Source: an uncultured bacterium
GTDB lineage: Bacteria > Actinomycetota > Coriobacteriia > Coriobacteriales > Coriobacteriaceae
Assembly: GCA_905215115.1 (NCBI GenBank)
Contig: CAJMOP010000017.1
Location: forward strand, 1 to 24,946
DNA: 24,946 nucleotides
Reading direction: 5' to 3'
The notes under the pieces were generated by a model that did no database searches, was not told where the DNA came from, and saw nothing but the letters and a program-made list of their open reading frames with translations. A program made the position numbers and the translations under genes. Of this stretch, positions 6,685 through 12,662 are shown one piece after another (the stretch's first letter is position 1; each line of letters starts with the position of its first letter).

Positions 6685-6827
6685 CCGTGCTCCCTTTCAG
6701 CTATAAAAAACAGGTGTCTATAAACAGTATCCTTGTTGATTTTCGCAGGGGCAATGAACAAACGCGTGCACCTGTCGATAAACGAACAGCTACTGGACAT
6801 TGTCAAACGGCTCAGATTGGAGAGGCG
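6685..6827. promoter_or_regulatory. divergent control region between sirtuin fragment and tetR, left copy
   Basis: This ~140-base spacer is clearly homologous to 9713-9855. Shared blocks include CAGGTGT, a TATAAA/GATAAA element, AGTATCC, GCAATGAACA and CTGTCGATAAACGA. Two similar elements, GTCTATAAAC and GTCGATAAAC, lie as direct repeats and are candidate regulator sites. It should hold promoters for both directions; exact boxes are uncertain. Confidence 0.5.
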
Positions 6828-7122
6828 ATGGGAGAAACCAAGATCGACCGCCGGCGGCGCTACACCCTCTCGGTCATACAGGAGGCGTTCTTCGCGCTGC
6901 TGGCCGAGGTCGGCTTCGCGAAGATGACGGTGGCGGACATCTGCCGCCGCGCCGAGATCAACCGGGGAACGTTCTATCTGCATTACGAGGATAAGTACGC
7001 GCTGCTCGATGCGCTTATCGACGAGGCTCGAGTTCGCCCATGCCCAGGAGCTGCTCAACGCCTATTCCGAAGGGGGCTTACTGGCGGTATCCGCTCTTCG
7101 CGATTCCGATAACCCATCGTGA
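6828..7122 (+). pseudogene. TetR-family regulator with internal deletion (left copy)
   Basis: The N-terminus from ATG 6828 is a good TetR DNA-binding domain: YTLSVIQEAFFALLAE, MTVADICRRAEINRGTFY, LHYEDKYALLDAL. After DEA (near 7028) the sequence jumps, out of frame, to the tail EFAHAQELLNAYSEGG and ends at TGA 7120-7122 in that frame. Compared with the right copy (9856-10412) about 300 bases, the ligand-binding core, are missing. The ATG frame reads a foreign tail to TAA 7110-7112. The surviving DNA-binding domain could in principle still be made. Confidence 0.8.
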
Positions 7123-7140
7123 CCTGCGATTCAGGAATAC

Positions 7141-7170
7141 CAGCCTCCGAGCCCTCTCGTTCGGAGGCTG
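7141..7170. terminator. 10-bp perfect hairpin between convergent genes
   Basis: CAGCCTCCGA (7141-7150) pairs with TCGGAGGCTG (7161-7170). It lies between the end of the left tetR and the end of the sirtuin operon of the right copy, so a two-way terminator is likely, although neither side has a clear U-tract. Confidence 0.5.
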
Positions 7171-7205
7171 CGGCTAAAACCTCATTGCGCGTCTACCGCT
7201 CCGCG

Positions 7206-8057
7206 CTACTCGCCGCCCGTCCGCGCCGCCGAGAGCAGTGCGCCCAAATCGGCCTGGATTGCCTCCGCCTTGCTTCCAAGTTGCAACGGAGCCGAGTCGC
7301 CCGAGATGTTTACGCTCAGCAGGTGCGCATCCGGCAGCTTTGCGGTCATGCTCCAGAACGGGAGCGTGATGATGCCGGGGGTCATCTCGCCCACGCCGAG
7401 CTCCAGCAACAGCATGCTGCTGCTACTGCCGCGCTCGCACACGAAGCGCTCGTATCGTTCGAGGTTCTCGCGCCACGCCTCGCCCTGCAGAAATGTGTCG
7501 TCGCGCACCCACGGCACAAGCTGCCAGCCGCAGTGCGGGCATCGGGGGACATCCTCGCTGCGGATCTCGAACCCCGCCATGCCCGCGAGCATGCGCTCGA
7601 CGTAGGGGCTCGCCTCGAAGAGCTCGTCGCAGCACGGCTGCTTGCACTGAAGGTGCGCGAAGCTTCCCTGATAGTTGCAGATTCTCTCGGCGGGAAACGT
7701 CTTCTCGACTTGGGTGTCCACATTGGTGCTCAGGATGAAGTAGTCCTTATGGCCGATGAGGGACCGCAGGTCGAGATAGGGCTGTGAGGCAGGCTCGCGC
7801 AGCATGAAATCGATGTATCGCGCGTAGTAGGCCCATTGCTGCTCGAGGCTGGGGTAGAGGTGGTAGAAGCCCTCGAAAAGGCTCTTGAAGCCAAAGGCCT
7901 GCTGCCAGTCAGCCATTCCTGCGCGCGCCATGCCTGCGCGGTTGTAATGGTTGAACCCGGCGGCGCTCGACATGCCCGAGCCGATGCCGACGATGATGGC
8001 GTCGGCATCGTCGATAAGACTTCGAAGCCTCATCACTTCTCTTTCTAGGGACGGCAT
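7206..8057 (-). CDS. Sir2-family protein (sirtuin 1 of the trio), catalytic His replaced by Gln
   Basis: The 283-residue protein has the Sir2 NAD-binding loop GIGSGMSSAAGF (24-35), STNVD with N112 and D114 in place of the usual TQNID, and a zinc site C138/C142 with C173/C176 (CPHCGW). At the position of the catalytic histidine (HG) it has YQG, Q130. LELGVGEMTPGII near 219-230 resembles class M sirtuins, which act as ADP-ribosyltransferases. The start is ATG 8057, with GAGGAG eight bases upstream, overlapping the previous gene by 13 bases. It is the last gene of the three-sirtuin operon. NAD binding is likely; deacetylase activity is doubtful. Confidence 0.85.
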   Translation of the reverse strand: MPSLEREVMRLRSLIDDADAIIVGIGSGMSSAAGFNHYNRAGMARAGMADWQQAFGFKSLFEGFYHLYPSLEQQWAYYARYIDFMLREPASQPYLDLRSLIGHKDYFILSTNVDTQVEKTFPAERICNYQGSFAHLQCKQPCCDELFEASPYVERMLAGMAGFEIRSEDVPRCPHCGWQLVPWVRDDTFLQGEAWRENLERYERFVCERGSSSSMLLLELGVGEMTPGIITLPFWSMTAKLPDAHLLSVNISGDSAPLQLGSKAEAIQADLGALLSAARTGGE

Positions 8058-8743
8058 CGGGCGATCTCCTCGAAAGCCGGGGCCATATCGCCGTCAACGA
8101 GAATCGTCTCGCACGAGGCGTCGGGCGCCATGGCCTGGCTGTAATTGAACACGATGTAGGTGACGTGCTCGCAGGCGCTCGCGACCTGGGCGAGCATGCG
8201 CTTTATGATGCCGTTGCGCAGCCCCACGCCAAGTTCGAGGATGGCGACCCTGCCGTTGCGATGGGTGCGCACGAGGCACTCGAGCTCCTCGAGCTGGGCT
8301 GTGGCGATGGCGTCTGGATGAGCGAGACGCAGCTCGTCGATCGACGTGCGCGTGCTCCCCTCCGTCTCGAGTACGCGGTTCTCGTTGAACCCTGCGCGCG
8401 CGAAGTGCCCGTCGATATTGCATGTGATCACGAAGGTGTCGGCGTGCTCCGTAAGATGCCGCAGCCCGTTCATGAGCGGGCTGGGCTCATATTCGAGATA
8501 CTCCTTTTGATGGAACCGCTCGGTCCATCGGCTTCGCACGCTGGCATCCGGGGAGGCGAGTCCCTGCAGTATGCAGCCGATGCCGTCGGCCAGGGCGAGG
8601 TCTCCGTACGCCTCTCGGAAATGGGCATCGGCACAGAAGAGATTGAGCCCCTCCGCCATGTCGAGCCCGTTGCTGGCGCCGATGATGACAAGATCCGCCT
8701 CGGAAAGTGCCCTGCCTATGTGAACTGCTTTCGCCATCTCCAT
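8045..8743 (-). CDS. degenerate Sir2-like protein (sirtuin 2 of the trio), no zinc site
   Basis: The 232-residue protein keeps a Rossmann-type start ADLVIIGASNGLDMAEG and the clear Sir2 motif TCNIDGHFARAGF (N109, D111). At the catalytic histidine position it has TEG (E128), and the four zinc cysteines are absent: the segment is shortened to a helix-rich linker. ILELGVGLRNGII follows as in its neighbours. The start is ATG 8743 with GGGGAGG upstream, four bases after the stop of the first gene. It may be an inactive partner or an NAD(-ribose)-binding subunit of the other two. No counterpart survives in the left cassette copy. Confidence 0.8.
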   Translation of the reverse strand: MEMAKAVHIGRALSEADLVIIGASNGLDMAEGLNLFCADAHFREAYGDLALADGIGCILQGLASPDASVRSRWTERFHQKEYLEYEPSPLMNGLRHLTEHADTFVITCNIDGHFARAGFNENRVLETEGSTRTSIDELRLAHPDAIATAQLEELECLVRTHRNGRVAILELGVGLRNGIIKRMLAQVASACEHVTYIVFNYSQAMAPDASCETILVDGDMAPAFEEIARCRP

Positions 8744-8746
8744 GCG

Positions 8747-9712
8747 CTACCTCCCCAGCGTCTTGCGCACGTCGGCGAGCACGTCGGCGATGTCGGCTCG
8801 AACGGCGAGTCCCCGATCCTCGATCGCGCGGGGGAGAAACTGCGTCTTGTTGTTTACGGCGATGTAGCTGGCCTGCGGTAACTGCGCCGTGAGGGCCCAG
8901 AACGGCTCCTGGATAAACGCGGGTGTCATGCGGCCCACGCCCAGCTCAAGGAAGAGAATCTTCTGCCGCGCGTGCGCGTCAATCCAGTCGGATACCTTGC
9001 GGTACTGCTCCTCGTAGAGCTTGCCCTGCAGGAAGTTGCCGTAGCCGCGAACCCAAGGGAACGCCTCTGCCCCGCAGTACGGGCAGTGCGGCACAAGCTC
9101 TGCCGGAACCTCAAGGCCGTCTCCCATGGCCTCTACCATGCGGGAGACTGGCTCGATTGCGTCCCATACGTCATCGGTGCAACAGTGGGAGCACTGGAAG
9201 AAGCGGTGGTCGCCTTGGATCTCGGCCACCTTCTCCCAGGGGTAGAGCTTCACAAACTGCGTGTCCTGGTTGGTGGTGAGTACGAAGAAATCCTTTTCGG
9301 CGAGAATGGCGTCGAGGTCCTTGTAGGGCTTGCGCAGCGGGGCGTTGAGCGTGGTGTCGAGGAAGGTGGCGAGGTATCCCCAGCGCGCCTCGGCAGTGGG
9401 CCAGCGGTAGAACGACCCCTCGAAAGCGCCCTTGAAACCGTAGCGCTCGGCGAATTTGCCGAAATGTCTACGATAGGTCGTGTTGTCCTCGTAGTAGAAG
9501 TCGCCGCCGCCCGCCGCGGAGAGCCCGGAGGCCCCGCCCACCAGCACGCAATCGGCTTCCTCGATCATGCGGGCGAAGTCCTTGATTTGCTGGTCGTAGG
9601 GCTCGGGCTCGCGGTCACTCAGCTCATAGGGCGTGCCGCTGCTACGGTAGGCGGCCTGAAGGGAAAACGATCGGTTGGTGAGCTCGACAACGAGCTGCTC
9701 GTATAGAGTCAC
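8747..9712 (-). CDS. Sir2-family protein (sirtuin 3 of the trio, first in operon), catalytic His replaced by Gln
   Basis: The 321-residue protein starts at GTG 9712, with AGAAGG six bases upstream; the left copy uses ATG at the same place. It has VLVGGASGLSAAGG as NAD loop (57-69), TTNQD (N148, D150), EIQG (Q166) where HG is expected, and zinc cysteines C174/C177 and C210/C213. LFLELGVGRMTPAFI follows near 254-267. It is longer than sirtuin 1 through an extra ~50-residue N-terminal segment. It heads the operon and is divergent from tetR across a 143-base control region. Substrate is unknown; no GcvH-L, lipoate ligase or macrodomain gene is nearby. Confidence 0.85.
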   Translation of the reverse strand: MTLYEQLVVELTNRSFSLQAAYRSSGTPYELSDREPEPYDQQIKDFARMIEEADCVLVGGASGLSAAGGGDFYYEDNTTYRRHFGKFAERYGFKGAFEGSFYRWPTAEARWGYLATFLDTTLNAPLRKPYKDLDAILAEKDFFVLTTNQDTQFVKLYPWEKVAEIQGDHRFFQCSHCCTDDVWDAIEPVSRMVEAMGDGLEVPAELVPHCPYCGAEAFPWVRGYGNFLQGKLYEEQYRKVSDWIDAHARQKILFLELGVGRMTPAFIQEPFWALTAQLPQASYIAVNNKTQFLPRAIEDRGLAVRADIADVLADVRKTLGR

Positions 9713-9855
9713 TGGATACCTTCTTTCAGCTATTATGAACAGGTGTTGATAAAAAGTATCCATGTTGATTTGTGCGAGAGCAATGAACAGCTTCGATGCG
9801 CTGTCGATAAACGAGCGTTTGCTGGGCATTGTCGAGCGTTGCAATTGGAGGGGCA
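9713..9855. promoter_or_regulatory. divergent control region between sirtuin operon and tetR, right copy
   Basis: This spacer is the homologue of 6685-6827. On the minus strand CATAAT lies shortly before the sirtuin ribosome binding site and is a plausible -10 box. TGTTGATAAA and TGTCGATAAA are direct-repeat candidates for regulator binding. Both strands stay open across it in both copies (see findings). Confidence 0.45.
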
Positions 9856-10412
9856 ATGGAATCGGGGAAGATCGATCGTCGCCGACGCTATACACTTTCG
9901 GTCATACGGGAAGCGTTCTTTGCACTGCTGGCCGAGGTCGGCTTCGCGAAGATGACGGTGGCGGATATTGCCGCCGCGCCGATATCAACCGCGGCACGTT
10001 CTATCTGCACTACGAGGACAAGTTCGCGCTGCTCGATGCGCTTATTGACGAGGCCTTGGCGGCGGTGCCCCCGCTCGAGGGGTCGGAGGCGGGGGCCCTC
10101 TGCCAGCGTCCGCCGGCAAACGATGACTATTATCTGCTCTACTCGGATGACGACGCGTACGCCCGGGTGGCACAGCGCGTCGTCGAGCGCGGCGCCGAGC
10201 AGATGGTTCCCTCGATCATGGAGGAGACCGGGCTTTCGCGCGAGGACGCCTATCTGCTCTTCGTCCACAACGTCCAGGGAAATCTCGCGGTCAACCGCCT
10301 GCTCGGTTGGAAGCGGGGGCCCGAGTTCGCCCACGCCCAGGAACTGCTCAGCGCCTATTCCGAAGGGGGCATGCGAGCGGTATCGGCCCCTTGCAGATTA
10401 ATCGCGAATTAG
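9856..10412 (+). pseudogene. TetR-family regulator with one-base frameshift in the HTH (right copy)
   Basis: ATG 9856 (GGAGGGG upstream) starts a TetR domain: YTLSVIREAFFALLAE and MTVADI. Then the frame is lost near 9969, where GATATTGCC stands against GACATCTGCC in the left copy, so one base is missing. In the next frame the protein continues RRADINRGTFYLHYEDK and runs through a full ligand-binding domain (DDDAYARVAQRVVERG, VHNVQGNLAVNRLL) to TAG 10410-10412. Repaired length would be about 185 residues, normal for the family. The natural target would be the sirtuin operon. Sequencing error is possible, since the lost base may be one of a T-run. Confidence 0.8.
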
Positions 10413-10762
10413 AACATGATGGCGTCATCGGCCGTGAAGGCATCGAGGGATCCCTGCTTGACCTGAATGCAGACGTATGTGATTCCCGAGTCGGACGCGG
10501 CGCGGAACTGACGATGCGCAGCGGGGGAAATGCGCAGCCAGTCGCCGGCCGCAAGCTCGATATCCTCATCGTCGATCGTGACCGAGCCTGCGCCCTCGAG
10601 CACGCCATAGATCTCCTCGTTTTCCTTGTGTGCATGGACGAACGGAACGCCAGCGCCGGCGGGAAGACTGTTGATACTCACCTCTGCCCCGGTAAGCCCG
10701 AGCACCTCGTGCAGCTCAACGCGGCTCTCATTGCCGATGTGGGTCTTTGCATAATTAGCCAT
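10409..10762 (-). CDS. small cupin-domain protein
   Basis: The 117-residue protein is a single cupin barrel: HAHKENEEIYGVLEG gives metal ligands H43, H45 and E49/E50, and H83 in SPAAHRQF completes the second motif. AAGDWLRI is the usual GD turn between them. The start is ATG 10762 with GAGAGGAA upstream. It is divergent from the HxlR regulator gene and its stop overlaps the convergent tetR stop. Enzymatic role unknown; this group includes small redox- or stress-linked cupins often controlled by HxlR regulators. Confidence 0.8.
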   Translation of the reverse strand: MANYAKTHIGNESRVELHEVLGLTGAEVSINSLPAGAGVPFVHAHKENEEIYGVLEGAGSVTIDDEDIELAAGDWLRISPAAHRQFRAASDSGITYVCIQVKQGSLDAFTADDAIMF

Positions 10763-10791
10763 AATGGTTCCTCTCTTGGGGTTGATTTACC

Positions 10792-10820
10792 TTGCAGGCA
10801 TTTCCTGCGTGAGATATATT
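10792..10820 (+). promoter_or_regulatory. promoter with internal dyad upstream of the HxlR gene
   Basis: TTGCAG (10792-10797) and TATATT (10815-10820) are 17 bases apart, a good sigma-70 promoter. Inside it GCAGG-CATTT-CCTGC (10794-10808) is a dyad, a natural place for the HxlR protein to bind and regulate itself and the divergent cupin gene. Confidence 0.55.
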
Positions 10821-10913
10821 CAACGCGAAAGCGCATGCAAATACGAGTACGCACATATTTGTAACTGCGTGCCTTTTTGTGAAACCGGTATGGTCAAGGA
10901 GGTTGGGTCTCCC

Positions 10914-11240
10914 ATGATGGCGAAAGAGGAGCTTCCGGAGTGTCCGGTCGCAACGGCGGTAGCGCTCATTGGCGGCAAGTGGAAACTGCTCATTATTCGT
11001 AACTTACGCGTACGCCCTTGGCGTTTCAACGAGTTGCGCCGCAACCTAGAGGGGATCTCTCAGAAGGTGCTTACCGACAGCCTGCGGCAGATGGAGGATG
11101 ATGGGCTGGTCTTTCGCCATGACTATGGCGAGAATCCTCCCCGCGTTGAGTATGGCCTTACCGAGCTCGGCCGCCAGATGATGCCCATCATGGACTCGCT
11201 CGCAGACTTCGGCGCTTATTACAAGACGATTGTTTCGTAG
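10914..11240 (+). CDS. HxlR-family winged-helix transcriptional regulator
   Basis: The 108-residue protein has the HxlR hallmarks: CPVATAVALIGGKWKLLIIRN with the N-terminal cysteine C10 often used for redox or electrophile sensing, RFNELRRNLEGISQKVLTD as recognition region, then a wing with ENPPRVEYGLTELGR. The start is ATG 10914; AAGGAGG lies 11 bases upstream, and an ATG at 10917 is equally possible. The frame is open further upstream but that part carries the promoter. It is divergent from the cupin gene, followed 98 bases later by a flavodoxin-like reductase, a common target of HxlR control. Confidence 0.9.
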   Translation: MMAKEELPECPVATAVALIGGKWKLLIIRNLRVRPWRFNELRRNLEGISQKVLTDSLRQMEDDGLVFRHDYGENPPRVEYGLTELGRQMMPIMDSLADFGAYYKTIVS

Positions 11241-11338
11241 CGGACACATCGCTTGGGGGCGGAGAACCGCTACGAGGGTGCTAACGAAAACCTGTCCCGA
11301 ATCATCGTGCGCCTGCGGCATGAAGAAGGGAGATTCTT

Positions 11339-11869
11339 ATGAAAATCGTTGTATTGAGTGGTAGCCCGCGCAAGGGCGCCAATACCGACACCATGGTTGA
11401 GGCGTTTGCCGAGACCGCGCGCGAGAGCGGCAATACGGTCGAGGTCGTCCGCGTTGCCAGCAAGAAAATCGCTGGTTGCCTGGGGTGTCAGTATTGCTTC
11501 GCCCACGAGGGCACTTGCGTGCAGAAGGATGACATGGCCAACGTGATCGAGTCGCTGAAAGACGCCGACATGGTTGTCTTCGCTTCGCCTATCTACTGGT
11601 TCGATATCACCGCGCAGGAAAAGGCCGCCATCGACCGTCTGTACGCCTTCGGTGCCACGGGCTTCCCGTTCACCAAGACGGCTCTTTTGCTCGATAGCCA
11701 CAGCGAAGGCGTCTATGATGCGGCGATCGCCATGTACAAGTCAGCCTGCGCGTACTGCAAGTGGGAGGACCAGGGCATTGTCACCATTAGCGGCATGACC
11801 GAGCGCGACAGCATGACCTCATCGCCCAAGTTGAAAGAGGTGCGCGAGCTCGCTCGCAAGCTGGCCTAA
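11339..11869 (+). CDS. NAD(P)H-dependent FMN reductase / flavodoxin-like oxidoreductase
   Basis: The 176-residue protein has the FMN phosphate-binding loop SGSPRKGANTD (residues 7-17), GCLGCQYC (C47, C50, C53) with a further C60, and ASPIYWFDIT around 82-91, the set seen in iron-sulfur flavoprotein-type and NADPH-FMN reductase proteins of anaerobes. The cysteines could bind a cluster or take part in thiol redox. The start is ATG 11339, with GGGAG upstream. It follows the HxlR gene on the same strand, and a link to quinone, nitro or other electrophile reduction is a reasonable inference. Confidence 0.88.
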   Translation: MKIVVLSGSPRKGANTDTMVEAFAETARESGNTVEVVRVASKKIAGCLGCQYCFAHEGTCVQKDDMANVIESLKDADMVVFASPIYWFDITAQEKAAIDRLYAFGATGFPFTKTALLLDSHSEGVYDAAIAMYKSACAYCKWEDQGIVTISGMTERDSMTSSPKLKEVRELARKLA

Positions 11870-11967
11870 GGGCAAGAAGAACGCATGGCAATCAACACTA
11901 GCTGAAATGCTTGCTGCCCTTACCAAGAGGATTGCTGATTGCCATGCGCCGTTGCCCTTGCGGGCAA
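11868..11967. terminator. long imperfect stem-loop with an alternative small hairpin
   Basis: AAGGGCAA (11868-11875) and CGCATGGCAATCA (11882-11894) pair with TTGCCCTT (11952-11959) and TGATTGCCATGCG (11936-11948), giving a long interrupted stem around a 41-base loop. The last arm can instead form TTGCCC-TTGC-GGGCAA (11952-11967). It lies between two convergent genes and overlaps the stop of the reductase. It most likely ends transcription, though there is no U-tract. Confidence 0.5.
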
Positions 11968-11977
11968 TCTTGGCGTG

Positions 11978-12459
11978 CTAGGAGGCCTTCTCGCTCAAGA
12001 ATTCCCTGAACGCGGGGATGTCGAAGCCGACGAGGCCACGTCCACGTTCCCCGATAACGCCGTCCTCGAGGAGGCGGCGTTTGTATTGGCTTGCGTAGTT
12101 GCTGGCGACGCCCATGCGTTTGGCTATCTCCGAGACCCTGCTGGGGCCAGAATCGGGCAGCATCGCGAGCAAAAACTCAATGTCTTTATCGGAAAGCTCC
12201 TGATAGGTCGTTTCGAGAGAAGCTCGATGTCATGCTTCTCGAGTTGCCTGAAGACGCCATTCATGCACGTGCGCCAGTTACCTTGAGTCTCCTGAGTATA
12301 TGTCCAATCGATGCCGACTGGCCCAATCTGAACGCCGTTTATGCACGCGCGAGGCTGTGAGAGGCGGCTATCTGTCGCTTCTTTGGTTCGCTCGATAATA
12401 TCTTCGAGCATGCCTGGCATGGCGGGGCCATTTGCTGCGATCCATGGTGACCCCTTTGC
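11978..12459 (-). pseudogene. AAA-type ATPase with wHTH, 5' truncated and internally deleted
   Basis: Two frames are homologous to one protein. The upstream one reads GSPWI, then MLEDIIERTKEATDSRL, PVGIDWTYTQETQGNWR and QLEKHDIELL. It then loses frame near 12225 and the other frame continues TYQELSDKDIEFLLAMLPDSG, RVSEIAKRMGVASNYASQYK, RRLLEDGVIGERGRG to TAG 11978. These are the P-loop-flanking and C-terminal winged-helix parts of the ATPase family common in Coriobacteriia. The Walker A region before 12459 and the central part, where Walker B (TIDE) should be, are missing. Confidence 0.7.
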
Positions 12460-12510
12460 AAGTTTTGCTACTTTTTGCAACTTTTGCTAACTTTTGCAAG
12501 TTTTGCTAAC
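12455..12510. repeat. phased TTTTGC(A/T)A direct repeats
   Basis: Six TTTGC cores stand with their GC at 12458, 12467, 12477, 12486, 12496 and 12505, so spaced 9, 10, 9, 10, 9 bases. They alternate TTTGCAA and TTTGCTA, forming three units of 19-20 bases. All cores are on the same face of the helix. The array sits directly at the 5' edge of the ATPase remnant and looks like an iteron-type binding site controlling that gene. From 12511 to 12589 I see nothing else. Confidence 0.75.
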
Positions 12511-12589
12511 GGCCTAACATGCCTTGTGCCGCGGGGTTGCAGGAGTGAAAAACGGGGATTCCTATTATTCCGACTACGTTGCAACGAGC

Positions 12590-12626
12590 GGGGCCCGGAG
12601 CGCGATGTTGCTGCGTTCCGGGCCCC
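12590..12626 (-). terminator. terminator-like hairpin of the topoisomerase operon
   Basis: GGGGCCCGGA (12590-12599) pairs with TCCGGGCCCC (12617-12626) around a 17-base loop, 37 bases past the stop of the topoisomerase A gene. The stem is very strong; there is no U-tract on the minus strand. Confidence 0.6.
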
Positions 12627-12662
12627 ACCGTTTTAAGAGCTTATGGCGGTTCTGCCGTTGTT

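Noticed and set aside
9762..10412. A 216-codon regulator starting at 9762
   Set aside because: Its first 70 codons are the shifted reading of the control region and TetR helix-turn-helix; the true start is 9856 in another frame.
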